Of a stretch of DNA of 64,000 nt, positions 1 to 12,847 are shown piece by piece. The notes beneath the pieces are model-generated. The model saw only the letters and a list, made by a program, of their open reading frames with translations, ran no database searches and was not told where the DNA came from. This DNA comes from Prostheceraeus crozeri (Eukaryota > Platyhelminthes > Polycladida > Euryleptidae). A program made the translations under genes and the position numbers. The DNA is taken from the NCBI GenBank assembly GCA_907163375.1, contig CAJQUW010008614.1, positions 186,001 to 250,000 of the forward strand, written 5' to 3'. The first letter of the stretch is position 1. Each line of letters starts with the position of its first letter.

Positions 1-995
1 GTGCACTTCATCAGGCTAATGATAGAAAAACATATTCTACCAATTTTGTAGCACATTATATTTCGTCCATCAATCAGAAATATAATGTGCTTTCAAAATT
101 TTAACAGTAATAACTATAATATCAGCGCAAATTGTTTTAGAATACAAAGTTGGCTTGATTTACCAGTGCCGGTCGCCTGATGAGAAGGTAATGATAATGG
201 TATTGAGTAAGTGACCACTAAAATGAGAACTAGCGAAAACTCAGAACTAGTCCCAAAACCAAGAAATGATCCTATTTCTTAATAAGAAAGACAGCTTCAT
301 CGAACCACCATAAAATTATTTTCAAAAATTATAAATTCAATTCAAAAATTGATAAACAATTCAAGTTTTGACTGTTTAAAGAAATTAGAATTAAAACTGT
401 TGCTCCGAACTAAACCCAAACACTGCGAACCACCATTAAAGAGCATCACTAAATGCTCCAGATTAATCCAAATAAAATGAACAACCGCGCTTACACTCGG
501 AGAAAGCATAAACAAACCGAAACTTTTTACTTCCTTTTTTCTGCAGATTTTTTTCACTTTTAATTTTAGTACATATTTTTATAGTGATAAGATGCAACTG
601 CTTTATTACTAAGGTAAAAGGTTGATTCCAGTTTTGGGACAAAGATATAGTTGTTCTGAGTTTTGGATAATTCTCATTTTTATGGTTGGAGATGGGTAGT
701 CTACTGTAAATCTGCAAATAGCATTCCATGGTTATATTGTATAACCATGGTTATATTCTACATAAATTTTTTCGTTTGTGATTCACCTTCCGATATTTAA
801 GTGAACAGATGTAGGCCTTCTGTGTATTCTGATGAGTCAGAATACGAAGGTGCCGTTAAAGCTTCATGTTTTATAGCAACAATATTTCTTTATATTTAAC
901 AAATGGAGAAGTAATATGAAGAGTCAATACGACATGCTCATGCTGGCAATCATCCCAAAGTTTGATCGGCAAGGATCAATTTTCATGATGCTATA
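1..995. other. No gene recognised
   Basis: AT-rich sequence. The short open frames here are not supported by any recognisable domain, and I see no convincing repeat structure. Confidence 0.5.
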
Positions 996-1425
996 TTTAA
1001 GACGTAGTTCTGTGTTTGGCAGGTGATTTCAACGCACACATTCGGAAGCAAATGTTGGGAGAAGAGAGGAGCGTGGGCAAGTTATGACGAGGAGAGAGAA
1101 ATTCAGAGGGAAAGAATAGGTGTAATTGGTGGAACGAAACGGTTCGGCCATAGTGCAGACTTTTTACCTGAGATAACATGATAACATGAGATTTCTGAGG
1201 TAACATTCAGAAGTGGAGGACATAAGACGGAGATTAATTGGCTGATCATGAGACAAAATCAGAAATGGAGGGTTAAGGACTGCATGGTGATTGCTTGGGA
1301 GCATGTAACCACTCAACACAAACCGCAAGTATGGACGTTAAAGTACTCGGAGAGACCAGAAAAGGAGCGGAAAAGAAGAAGAATCATAAGTTGGTGGAAA
1401 TGCACTAGTAGGGATCACAAATCCC
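996..1425 (+). pseudogene. LINE endonuclease C-terminal fragment
   Basis: Plus-strand translation shows the remains of an apurinic-type (APE) endonuclease of a non-LTR retrotransposon. A GDFNAHI motif, the metal-binding Asp/Asn block of the family, lies near 1020-1045. After a shift, about 1195-1425 reads RSGGHKTEINW, VKDCMVI and ISWWKC, the pattern found just before the reverse transcriptase linker in such elements. The frame is broken by stops and shifts, so it is inactive. It probably belongs with the fragment at 2396-2662, which carries the next stretch of the same protein type. Confidence 0.55.
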
Positions 1426-2395
1426 TGACTATTTCTGATCCCGTGATCCCGACCGAGATTAGGGGGTCAATCCCGGGATCCTGAAATTTCTTTGGTGTTC
1501 AGTATATTATTGCATTGTAAACCACATGTCATGCATATCAGTATTGTGGATGCAGTGCACATGCGTGTAGGCGCTTATCACTTGCTCACAATGTCGATAT
1601 ATTTGCTGTCTTTGTATTGTTCTAGCATAATTAAATACGTCTGGTAACATGAAAACATAATCTAATTGATCACATTGCATGAATTCGCAACTCAAAAGTG
1701 GCAATGATGCAATCTGAATGCATTGTTTATCCAAAAAACATGAAGTACAAAGTACAGGTAAAATGATTGCAAGTTGTCGCTTAGGATAATAAATTGCTAA
1801 TATAGGCTACATTATTGTATACTTTATAGTACAGTGGACTTGTGCATGCATATCTCCAACAAAACAAGTTAAATGAATGGATTGAAAGTGCTAATGACAT
1901 ATGGCATAATTAAAAAAATAAGATTTGAATATTTTTTTTTCGTACATGAAGCATTATCAAGAGAAATGATTGTATTATCGAATGTGTGAAATTTCCTTCG
2001 CTGTGTACCTGAGTTCAATGCATTCACACTTTTATACATGTTTTTAAGACTTCAACAACTAACTACACATTCGATGGCCTTGTACTTTAGATTATGATTA
2101 GACCTCATCAGACCAGCATGATTGAAGTGCCTCATGCAGACCTAGATAAAAGGAAGATGAATTATTGATACAAAGATTAGTGGCGGGTTTCACTCTTATA
2201 AATATCTTATTCATTTTTTATGATCAGATAATGCACAGTTCTTGGGTTTCCTATTTGTACAGCATATGTTGATCGTAAAGTCGAATGCGAACTGTCACAC
2301 TTTTGATATGAAAGGTAAATAAATTTGATTAACTGTATTAGGTTTGTATTCACGTTTTTAATCTAGCATTACGAGCTAGGCAGTAAGACGGTGCA
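1426..2395. other. Spacer splitting two LINE fragments
   Basis: About 970 bases separate the two LINE pieces. The left edge is rich in gatccc/gggatc motifs (about 1436-1483). No transposase, inverted ends or target duplication was found, so it may be an insertion or simply diverged LINE sequence. Confidence 0.35.
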
Positions 2396-2662
2396 CATTA
2401 TTCTATAATCCAGGGAGTCCTTGATTACCTGAGTGATCCAACGGAGATCGAGAAAGAGTGGAAAATGTTTAGAGAAGCATTCATCGAAGCTGCAGAAATG
2501 ATGGTAGGTAGAACAAACGGCAAGATTGGAGCCCGTCGTGAACAGGAATGGTGGTGGAACGAAGAAGTTGGAGAAGCGAGAAAAGAGAAAAGAGAAGCTT
2601 GGAAGGCAGTTGAGAGTGTGCAAGATGACGAATGCAAGAGAGAAGAATCGAGGAGAAAATAG
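2396..2662 (+). pseudogene. LINE linker fragment between EN and RT
   Basis: The translation contains EKEWKMFREAF followed by EWWWNEEV and a Lys/Arg/Glu-rich stretch. A WWWN motif before a charged helix is typical of the endonuclease-RT linker of APE-type LINEs. It stops at 2662, just before the decayed mariner element. No RT motifs follow, so this is a short relic. Confidence 0.5.
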
Positions 2663-2851
2663 AGATTCTATTGACCGAATGACATGTAGTAAAATTGACA
2701 TACCAACAATGTATCTTAACATGTAAAATTTAATGATAAACTTTTCCCTTTATTTCCCCCACGTCTTTATCAATAATGATCAAAAAGAATTAAGATAAAT
2801 GTCATAGAAAACATTTATTAAATGAAAAACATAAGAAAAGAGTGTTAGTAG

Positions 2852-3840
2852 TCATCGAACTTCAATGTGTCCTCCTCCATTCTCGAGGACGGATTCGAGT
2901 CGCTTTTGGTAGGCCACAGCAGTTTCTCGACACATCTCAGTTGTCACTTCTTGAAATACTTGTATGATGCGTTCCTTCAGGTCTTGCATGGATGTTGGCC
3001 GTGTATGGTATACCTTGGACTTGACAAAACCGCACAAGAAGAAATCGCAAGGCGTCAGGTCAGGTGAACGCGGTGGCCAGGGCATGTTAGGAGATCCACG
3101 TCCCATCCATCTGTTAGGCATCTTCTTGTTCAACCACTCACGCACAGGAAGTCCCCAGTGTGGAGGTGCACCACCCTGCATGAATATGATGCTCCTGCCT
3201 CTTCTGTCCGACTGCAGCGCTGGCCAAAATTCCTCCTGTAGCATCTTGAGATACCGATCCTTGTTGACGGAGGTGTCGAAGAAGAACGGTCCGTAGATAC
3301 CTAATTGGCTGATTTCCGCCCAGACGGTGGTGCGTGGCGAGTGCATAGACTCTTGCTTGATCCAGTGAGGGTTCTGGTTGGCCCAATAACGACAATTGTG
3401 GCGATTCACACCACCATCCAGATTGAAGTGAGCTTCATCGGACCAGGTTAGTTCCACTAAATGGCTCGGGTTGGCTTGGATGCGCTGTAGCTCCTGTTCT
3501 GCGAACTCCATTCGGTTTTCCAGATCTTCTTCGTGTAATCGCTGCACCACCTGGACCTTGTTCGGATGCCATCTATAGTCATGGAGGATGCGCTGGATAG
3601 TGCGGCGACTCACTTGAAGACATTAGATGCACGACGGGTAGATGTGTTTGGGTCTTCCTCGAAGTGCTGCACAACTCGTTCCACATTCTGCTCCGTTCGT
3701 TCAGAAGATGACCGGTCCCGCTTGACAGTCACCACACTACCATTGATCAACAGGTTTGTGTGCCACCACTTTATGGTACGAGCATCCGGTGCTCTCGCGT
3801 TCTTGCCATACTCTGAATGATAAAGCCTTTGTACCTCCAC
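2852..3840 (-). pseudogene. Mariner-family (DD37D-like) transposase, frameshifted
   Basis: Two overlapping minus-strand frames make one transposase. The N-terminal part (3840 to 3610) is a helix-turn-helix region; the C-terminal part (from 3613) carries the DDE/D catalytic core: TWSDEAHF (first Asp), MQGGAPPHW where the family has an Asp in place of the first Gly, and PPRSPDLTP (third Asp). By my count 37 residues lie between the second and third positions, matching the DD37D branch of Tc1/mariner. A one-base shift near 3611-3615 separates the two parts. The missing second catalytic Asp and the shift mean the copy cannot transpose. No matching pair of terminal repeats was found. Confidence 0.85.
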
Positions 3841-4228
3841 TGGACTCTTGAGCCATTCCTACCAAGCCGCGCATTTTGCTCGTTCTGCAATCGAATAATC
3901 ATGCATTCTTCTATGTTCGATTCTTTTCAGATAGTGATTTAATCGTCGAATGGTATTTTATATGACATGGAAGTAACTGAACAATATTCACTTCAAGACT
4001 GCGCACAATTCGTTGTGCAGAATACGATTCATGTTAAGTTAATTAACTTGATCTAGATTTTTGATGTCAACAAAATGAGTACATGTCATTCGGTCAATAG
4101 AATCAGAATTTTCTGATAATTCTCAGTATAACAGGTATAATCACCATAAATCCTATACTCCAAACTAGTATGAGTCGAAATTTCATGACGATCGGATGAA
4201 TATTTGAGGAGTAATAAAAGTTTAAAAT

Positions 4229-4255
4229 CCGGCGGTTTACGTGCGCCACCCTGTA
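4229..4255 (-). repeat. Candidate mariner terminal repeat end
   Basis: Read on the minus strand the stretch begins CAGGGTGGCGCACG, the form of a Tc1/mariner end, and is bounded by TA. It lies about 390-415 bases upstream of the transposase start at 3840, a plausible place for that element's 5' end. The other end was not found. Confidence 0.35.
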
Positions 4256-4256
4256 C

Positions 4257-6964
4257 TTTAGAAATTTTGAGTGAGTGACAATTGAATGCTGTCTTAAAGT
4301 TGTCATGTGTAAGACTATTATGCAAGTTGTAGTCTATTGCGATGACCAGTAGGTAACTGATATATGGCATTGATTCAACCAGCCTATGCGTTCAAAAGAT
4401 CTTCTGCGGTTAACGGTTGGTTACGGTTAAAATTTCCACGGTTGCGGTTGGCTGCGGTTAAGAAATTAATCTAACCTCACATCACTATTTAGAGTACAGA
4501 TTACAGACATGTCACACACATGAATGTTATTATTAAATTGTCAAAAATGTGAGATATTATCACCTCAACGCGATAAGTGTCCCTTAAATGTCTGGCCAAA
4601 AAAATTCTTGCCCATTTATCGCACAGTGTCATCAAAGTAAATATCGATCGGTGGCTTCAATGTCGTCAGCGTGAATTAGGAAAAGTAGTTCATCTGTTCC
4701 ATGTCTAAATCTATGTTGCTGTCACACGGCGAGGCATTGCTCATAAAGTAAATGGTTAACCTAAGATATCTATGAACAGCAATGGAAATTTTAGATTACA
4801 AGTTATACAGTACTCTTCTGGTTATATATGGTTCACTTATATGGTTTCATTCTCTTACGTACATGTACTTTTCTGGCTGAATCTACACATCAACCCGGAA
4901 AATGGTAGCCGTGAGGATCTACCTCAAAATTTTCATATCAAATCGCACAGGACTGACATAATACTCGCACATGGTCAAGTGAAAAAGCTCGCACTGAAAA
5001 ATCTAGAAGTCTAGAAATCTTCTGATTTACGTTCTCTTTAGTACACTGCTCCTACGGAAACGAGTTAAAGCGTGGTAAAAGAAAGCGTTCTTTAGATCAT
5101 TTTGAATAATTATTCAATTCGTAGTTGATGTATACAAAACAGTAATCTAAACCAGCGGAGCTGGAGAATAGGCCTATATTAATTTCATTGTTTCAGATGC
5201 TGCTGACCAATTCTGTGCATTGGATGCTGTTTGTCTTATCTTAGCATTAATGTTGATTTCTTAAAATGCTCTTATTATCGCCGGAGGCCAAAATTGATTT
5301 TCACGTTTTTCTGGAGCTCAATATTTAAGGAGAGGGTACTTTCTTGACAGAGTAATAAACTTAATGGTAATTATTGTAACAGTAAAACCATACGGGACAG
5401 TAATTAGTAAGAAGGCGATAATTTGAATATTGTAAGTAATTTGGATCTACAATAGAAGTAGAAATACTTGGTTTAACTCTATTTTACTCTACAATTATTA
5501 GAATGTTACATGCGAAAAATTTATCTATCGTCTGAAAGATATTTATACATACATTCTGAATATTATCAATAAAATTTGTAAATTGGTAGGTCAGATGATG
5601 GCAATGAATTCATAAATTTCCAAAAATTTCAAAGTTAAGCAATTGACAAAATACAGAAAGGTCTAAAAATTTTCTTTCATATGATATTTTAATTGTTGAT
5701 ATTAGGCTAAGTATAGTGAAAATGAATATATGAAAAAAGGAAGTATTAAATACAGGCGACGTACTCTGCAGCAACGAGTAATTTCGAAAATCATCTATCA
5801 TATGTTTCATATGTTTATATATCTATCATATGTTTATACCTGTTTTCTCACATAGGCCTTTATTGTTATTCCACCACATTCTTTAGTTAAGTTTTTCTGT
5901 ACTGTTATTCTTTTCTACTTTGTTAAACCAATCAACTTTTATCTCAAATCTGGGAATATCTTCATTTTCTATTAATCATATTTATGTAAATCATGTAAAG
6001 TCCTTGCATGCGAAGTAATTGAATTGGTGTTTTAAAGTGATTTTTACGAGTTTTCAGATTGAGTCTGCTACGAGTATATCATACAAAAGATAGAGTAGTG
6101 ACAGCACTTGTTTTCACTTTCCCTGTCGACATGTACTTTTCTATACGCGTTTATTTTACTCTTATCTGGTAATTGCAATTTAAATGTTGGATCCGTTCAT
6201 CATAAGAAGTAAACATGTCCGTTTGAAGGTCCGTGTTAACATAAGGCGGTATGGTGTATGGGCTATGTGAGTAATCCACTCGCACGTGACGTTGAAAGTC
6301 AGAAATTGATCTTTGATAGTGCTATTACAATTGCACTGAAAATGGGATGAAGTTCATGTTTTCATTGAATGACCAGAATGATCACTAGATGTAACTGTTT
6401 GACCAGTGATCATACCGCTGCGAAAATAACGACTTTAATGGGTGAACGAGGTAAAAGATAACATTGTGCGTAAATTTATTTGATTCTGATTCAGTTTCGT
6501 GAAAGGCACGCCATTACATAGATAAATTTTAAGATCTAATGGCGAGTTTTGTTGTCATCATAGCGACCACCGCTGCGCTATTGTGACACTTTCCTATGCG
6601 CTCTTTTTACAAACCATTAGTCTATTCTATTAACAATCAGAAATTCCCATTACATATTTCTTAGATCCGAAGGTGTGCATGTTCATGGTCAGACTTATTA
6701 TTAGTTTTTATTCAACTCTGATTATTTGCATTTAACGTATTTCTGGTAGTCTATTCGCCTAATAAACATTTCTTCGTTTTGATTATTCTCACTCTTTAGT
6801 CTTATCCGTATTTACTTCAATAGTCAGTTTATATTTCGATAGGTAAATAGACTTGTTTGTTTTTTTCAGAATTTTCCTATTCGATTCAGATTTCAAGGTA
6901 GCGATTTATATCTTTGGACCATTGTAGGAATAATTTTGCAAGATTAATGGTTGTATTATGGATC
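4257..6964. other. No gene recognised
   Basis: Noncoding AT-rich DNA. About 4405-4460 is an iterated GGTTA/GCGGTTG-like stretch. One TAGGCCTA octamer lies at 5169. No domain-bearing frame was seen. Confidence 0.5.
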
Positions 6965-6972
6965 ATTTAGAC

Positions 6973-8696
6973 CAGTGGTTCTCACCGATTTTTTTAGCCG
7001 ACCCCATTTCCGCCATAGCTCATCTAATCGCGACCCCATGGGCTTTAAAAGAACTATATTTCAAAAACAGTCAATTATCGCTATACATGTTATATTACTG
7101 AAACAGACTTGAATTAAGTCGGACTCAAATGATAATTACAACACATAACTATTAACTAATAACAAAAAACATTATTTCGATAAACGCACGATGTGCTCGT
7201 AGCGAAGTTCATAAGTTGTTAGAGAACAAACCAAACAGTCAAAAATATGGGCATCAGTAATGCGTGATCAGTACTTAGTCTTTGCTTGCACCATATGTGA
7301 GAAACCTGCCTCGCACACGTAGGTAGTACCAAACCGAACAAGAGTTCTGCGGGCTTCATCAATGAGTTTCGGATACTTCTCGTCATCAAGCGTGAACCAA
7401 AATGTGACGGTATCACTAGTCTTGAACATTATTTTAGCATCATTGTCCTTTTGAAGTTCTGCAATTTCCAGCGCTATTCTGCCATCGAATTTCGTCGCAT
7501 CAACCTGGAACGGTGACTTGATATGGTAATATTCGGCCTGCATGTCTGGAAATCTCTCTACAAAATTGTGTTGTAACTTTCCGATGTATGTCAGAAGTTC
7601 AGTGATTTGATTCGGAAAATCGTCAAATTCGCACGCTGTTATTGCGATATACTCGACAAACATAGGAAAATTGGAGAAATCCTGTCGCTTTATTTGCTCT
7701 TATAGGACATCAAGTTTTCTCATAAAGGTTCTCAGTGAAGAATGAAGGTCAAAGATCGGTTTTCCGCGTCCCTGTAGTTCTGTGTTCACTGAGTTGACGT
7801 GATGAAGTATATCGACCAATAGTGCTAATTCGGACAAGAATTGTTGATCACCAAATTTGTCTGCATGTTGATGGCCTTTCTCTGAGAAAAATTGAGAAAA
7901 TACCTTGATTTTTATCGAGTTACTAATTTTCGCGCGCTGACTAACTTTTTTAGTTTTGAGAACCTTAAGGTGGCATGAATAGAAGAAATGATGCTCTCAC
8001 CCTGAATCATCAGTATTTCAAATATGAAATCAATCGGGTAGGTGGTTCAAAAGATAGAGCCATTCATGTACAAATACTTTCATTTTCTCCCGTTCATATA
8101 ATGCGTTTGCATGTGCCTACTGTTGGTCACAGCTGACAGAGGTGAAGCGTCCTTCTCCTTCTAGTGGTTCATGCTCACACACATATAACGAAGGTCACTG
8201 GAAAGATTGAACCACTGATGTATCACGGAAGACTTAAGGAAATATTCGATGATCAGAGACCGGTTGCAGAATGCGATAGTTTAAATTTAAAAAGTCTCGC
8301 TGAGTTAGCGCAAACAGCAACCAACAGCGTCACACGTACGAACAAAGTTATGAATATACCACATCAGCTGATTTACTTATAGGCCTACATTGTTTGTGTG
8401 AGTGAGTAAACTGGTGTCTATGCGGTGATATTTTGAAAGAAATCAACTGGATTGGAGATGCTCGCATAGACACACCATTTGAAGCAGTGCTGCAACACCA
8501 GAACTGATAATAATATCAGCTCTTAATTTCATGAGAACGGATCCTCATGCAGCATCGGTCGGGCCTGCAAAGATTATATCATTAGCTACAGAAATTCACC
8601 CCGCGACCCCCATCGACCCCAAGCGTATCTCGCAACCCCACGAATTGGTCACTGCGACCCCACTTGGGGTCGCGACCCCGCATTTGAGAACCACTG
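6973..8696 (-). mobile_element. hAT-Charlie transposon with intact TSD
   Basis: The element starts CAGTGGTTCTCA (6973-6984) and ends TGAGAACCACTG (8685-8696), a perfect 12-bp terminal inverted repeat of the hAT-Charlie type. Both ends are flanked by the identical 8-bp duplication ATTTAGAC (6965-6972 and 8697-8704), the hAT target-site length. Subterminal GACCCC-rich repeats lie just inside both ends (about 7000-7040 and 8595-8680), again typical of Charlie elements. At 1,724 bp it is shorter than an autonomous element and retains only the C-terminal half of a transposase. Confidence 0.95.
7268..7875 (-). pseudogene. hAT-Charlie transposase C-terminal half
   Basis: Minus-strand translation gives the end of a hAT transposase of the ZBED5/SCAND3-like type: a DILHHVN helix, ELQGRGKPI, then a C-terminal dimerisation segment with FGTTYVCEAGFS and QAKTKY. 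One in-frame TAA (about 7700) interrupts the frame; downstream of it 131 codons remain open to 7268. The BED finger and the N-terminal catalytic region are absent. It lies inside the element with intact ends, so the copy is a defective derivative. Confidence 0.85.
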
Positions 8697-8704
8697 ATTT
8701 AGAC

Positions 8705-10184
8705 GCTCTGCTACCAAAAGATGCATGTAAAAGAAATTAATTGTTTTCAGCCAATAGAACTTCGGATTTTCAATTGCGGTACTACCAAGTTCAGCGTTAC
8801 GAGCGTGATGTTCACAGAAACCCACTGTGTCAGCAAAAATACTCATTGGTCATCCAGAGTTGATTTAATTGGACTTCCACATGAATTGTAGATAATCGAT
8901 TTTATACCGTAAATCCTCGTGTGGGCGTAAATGCTGTAATCTGATGCGATTGAGGAAATATTATATTGCAATATGATGCGCGCTCTGAATCTGATGCAAG
9001 CATCGAATTCTGATGGCTATGGATGACATTTCTCCCATTTCTAGGTACAAATAGAAAACTTTGACTATGTATTGACTATCATGAAGCTAAACAAATGAGG
9101 TAGAAGTAATATTGATGAAACTGATCATTTCCAACATGGAGATTTTTAAATTTAAATTTTTAGTCAACTTTCACTGTAAATGTGATGCGATATCAAATTT
9201 CATCAAGACATGAACATGCACTTTATTGATTTAGGTACCAAAAACTGCTTAATGTTACGTGTATCAAATATTTTTTCTCAGCATCCAAAAATTTGTAATG
9301 GATTGTCAGTAAAATGAATATGTTATAAAAATACAATTTTTTCATTATAAATGCCAGGGAATATACGAAATGGGCAAAATTATTTATAAAAACATTTAAG
9401 ATCGTTGCAATAATAAGTTATTATCGTTTCACCGAGGAATAGTTCAATAAGACATGTGCTACTCTATATGAAATATTATCTCAAACTTCAAATTATTTCC
9501 AGTGGTTGAAATCATACTCTAAATGCATTCAATATTTATTGCATCAACTTTAAATATTTTTGATTTATCGACTGTTTCAATCCAGTTAACATGATGTTGA
9601 TTCTGAACGTTAGATTTCCTTTACTGTTATGAATAAAGTCATCTGTTATATATTACATATTGTAATGATAAATAAGAAATATTTTGTATTCAATATTGTA
9701 ATGATAAAATAGAATTATTTCATATCAACCTGATCATTATTTTAATATATACTTGATGTAACTTATTGTAAATGACAACAGTGACAACAGCCAAAATTTA
9801 TTAGAGGGGGGCATACTAGGTCTATAGTATTTGTAATTCGTTACTCATTACCTATTAAATACTGTATAGAAACGGATGTATTATGTATACGCCCATGTAC
9901 TCTTGTATATTTATTATGTATTTTCGTGTTTTTATTATTTTTGTTGAATTCTTACATTTGCGTTTCATAATTACAATAATTAGGAACATAATTTTAAATA
10001 TGAATCATTTTGTCGATATATAGGTAGCTTAGATTTTAGATTCTGAAGTAATACATGTTTTTGGGAATTATCAGTGTAGGTTATATTTTACTGTCTTTTT
10101 GAAAAATTGAAATATAGCAGATTTATTATTCAATAGAATTTATTCAGTACTTACATGAACAAATCATCTGACTCACCGTCACTG
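8705..10184. other. No gene recognised
   Basis: AT-rich DNA with many TATT/ATTA stretches (for example 9640-9960). No protein domain, structured repeat or terminal repeat pair was seen. Confidence 0.5.
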
Positions 10185-10390
10185 AATCCTCATCTTTGGT
10201 GAGTGTTTACGAGCGTACACTTTCATGTATTCATTGTAGTCTGACCTAATTTCTTTGTGAATAGACATCAGTGCTAAAAGAAATGGCTTCATTGTCGAAC
10301 GGAGATAGGTTTTTAGTCTCTTCATACAACTGAATGAACGTTCTTACGTTGAATTGGAAATAGGAAATCTTGCGAAGAGTTTTAGAAGTT
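10185..10390 (-). pseudogene. hAT dimerisation-domain relic (ZMYM1-like type)
   Basis: On the minus strand the stretch reads ERSFSCMKRLKTYLRSTM followed by an IHKEI helix, the conserved hAT C-terminal dimerisation signature. A TAA codon directly precedes ERSFS, where the family normally continues. The rest of the transposase is missing. It differs from the Charlie element at 6973-8696 and represents another hAT lineage. Confidence 0.65.
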
Positions 10391-10986
10391 TTTAGATATT
10401 CGGATACAAAGATTTATCACATAAATTTGAAATGTGGATACCACGAGATTGAATAGGCCTATATATAATAAGGCATTTGATAGAGGTCTTTAGTTAGCGA
10501 ATTCGCTAAGGTTTGACAATGGCCAGCAGTACTGGTCGAAAACTTCAGCATTAAAAAGAAGTTTTCATACTAACAATGAAAATTGGGTGAACTCCGGCAA
10601 AAATAACTATATGTTTAATTATGAAGTGCACGTAAATCAGTTACATTCAGTCAGTTGCGATCAATGCAATCAACAATAGTTTATATTTTATACCATTCTA
10701 TGTTACATGCTAGAAATATATGATCTTTTTGTTGTAACATTAATTTTTGTCTATTGTCAGATGAGAAAAGCAAAGGAATTAGCGATAAAGAACATGCTCG
10801 TTTTGAAGACAAATAAGAGGTAAATCAGATGTGTATAATGTACCTGGTAGTACATTTGTCAATTATGTATGCCTACTATATATTTTGAATTTCAGTCTTT
10901 AAGTTTGTAAGCCTATTTTATCTGAAATCGATTCGTTAATAGAGACCGAAATCCAATGTTTCGTAACTGTTTTGATATTACTGTTA

Positions 10987-11619
10987 CAGGGTGTATGCGG
11001 TCAGATAAAAGTCAGATATATTTTTTGGTCAGATAAAAGTCAGATAAAAGTCAGTTAAATTCACAAAAATGGTCAGATATTTTTTTACATCTACATAGTA
11101 GTAATGATGTTGTATTATATTGTCCTTGTCAACCTGTGGGGGGGGGATTCCGCAGGGAAAAGGAAGGCGGCGGAAAAGCTTTCTGAAGTTAAGGAAAGAC
11201 GAAAGCGAGCTAAGCTGTAGCTTGACAGGGTAACTCAAGAAAAGCAATCTTTGCAAAAGTGATTTTGTTTTTTCTTCTTACTATGTTCTTAAATCTCAGT
11301 AAATTTACGATGACCGAATCTGACTTGATTCATGCACAATTGTTTTGTATTTGTTTTTAATTTTCAAGTTATAATCGTGATATAAGCCAAAAACTTTATG
11401 TAATTGTTAAGATTATTAGATGCTGACTTACATTATATGCAAATAGTTGTTTTCACTCAAGTCACTATGTACTTATTATATGAAGCAAATTCACATGTAT
11501 TGTACGATGTGCATACTTGTATAATGTCATATGATGTGATCAACAAAGGTCAGATAATTTTGTAAATCAGTCAGATAAAAGTCAGATAAATTTCCCGATA
11601 AAAAACCGCATACAACCTG
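10987..11619. mobile_element. 633-bp element with GTATGCGGT inverted ends
   Basis: The left end reads CAGGGTGTATGCGGT (10987-11001) and the right end is its inverse with one difference, ACCGCATACAACCTG (11605-11619). Inside each end are iterated copies of GTCAGATAAAA in opposite orientation (about 11002-11070 and 11549-11600). No unambiguous target duplication was found. A G-run lies near 11140. It is a non-autonomous DNA transposon of unassigned superfamily. Confidence 0.7.
11142..11220 (+). CDS. Possible lysine-rich C-terminal coding fragment
   Basis: Inside the 633-bp element a plus-strand frame ends AAEKLSEVKERRKRAKL before a TAG at 11218. A basic amphipathic tail like this resembles a nuclear-localisation or DNA-binding C terminus, perhaps the end of the source element's protein. 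It is too short to identify and could be chance. Confidence 0.2.
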
Positions 11620-11741
11620 TGTAATAATAATTTAGCAGTTTGGCTTACATAATAACAAATATTAATGGCTTACATAATAACAAACACTAACTTTGTTATT
11701 ATGTTTGAAGATGCTGATTAAAACAAATTATACTATGTTGT

Positions 11742-11821
11742 CAGGGTGCCCGCACATCCGGAAAATACGTGAAATCCGGGAAAAATACGGGAATTTTTTT
11801 TCTCGCTCAGCGGGCACCCTG
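11742..11821. mobile_element. 80-bp MITE
   Basis: Perfect 12-bp inverted ends CAGGGTGCCCGC (11742) and GCGGGCACCCTG (to 11821) enclose 56 bases containing ATCCGG and AATACGGG motifs. Both ends are flanked by GTTGT (11737-11741 and 11822-11826), a 5-bp duplication. It is a miniature non-autonomous transposon with no coding capacity. Confidence 0.85.
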
Positions 11822-12218
11822 GTTGTCATTATTTTCTCTTGAAATACTTTGACTGGAGTAATCTCTAAAATCTGTTAAACTACAAAGTATTATATTTTTA
11901 GTAACTTTTAGTAATTATGTTTATACGTCTACATTTTTAGCATGGTTTACTATTTTTATATGTAGGTTCACTTTTCATCATTCTACTTTCAATTATTGTA
12001 GATCTCCACTTGGTAAGTCATACGTTAAAAATGTTCAAACTGGCTACTAAGGGTCATATTAACCACTCGTACCGATAGTCGATAATGCCGATAATCAATA
12101 GCAATTGCATTCTTTCAAAAGTAGAAAACCGATCTACCTGAAATCAATCACGTTTCAATATTTCGACAGCTTTATGACCATTGCACTCACAGAGTTGATC
12201 ACTCAATTGTTGACTTGT

Positions 12219-12491
12219 TTACTCAAAAAATGCATTTTGGATTTCAGCTACAAAGTCTGACTCACGTATGTTCACAACTTTGGATTTGACACCATTCGCG
12301 ATTTTATCTTTATAATTAAAATAATTTTTTTGGATCTTATCAGCTTTAAAGACAGGGACAATTTTAACCTTCTCGGAAAAATTATCATTATCACGTTTGA
12401 TATGATTCCTAAATTTATTGCTTTTCTCCTCGATGTAAGGAACAGGCCAGTACACAATTCGAATCTCAATATAAACATAATCATATGTCAT
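12219..12491 (-). pseudogene. Possible Penelope-like element RT/linker relic
   Basis: The minus-strand frame reads VPYIEEKSNKF, KIVPVFKADKI and YFNYKDKI, resembling the region between reverse transcriptase and GIY-YIG endonuclease in Penelope-like elements. It stops before the expected Cys-containing endonuclease start. The match is by pattern only. Confidence 0.35.
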
Positions 12492-12847
12492 GTTTTATTG
12501 GTTTACTGTGGTGAAATCGATTTGAAAATATATTCGATGTTTTAATATGACCCATGTACATGCATTTGTTCCGGTGTTAAATTATTTGCGTTTGAGATGT
12601 TCATGTTATAGAATTGTTGTTAAAAAGAGATTCTCGACACAACAGTTCGAGTGTTACATATATTCACACTCATGATTTAGTAACGTCTTTTTGTTTATGA
12701 CTGAAAGATAAAATCAATATTTAGCTTATGTCTTATTTGTCTGATTTAAGTGCATAAAATATAATATAGAAGATATTAGTGTTAAGTTTGCAAATTGTTA
12801 AATGTGTTGCAATGCTTGAAAATGGAATATAAATGAAGTTAAATTTG

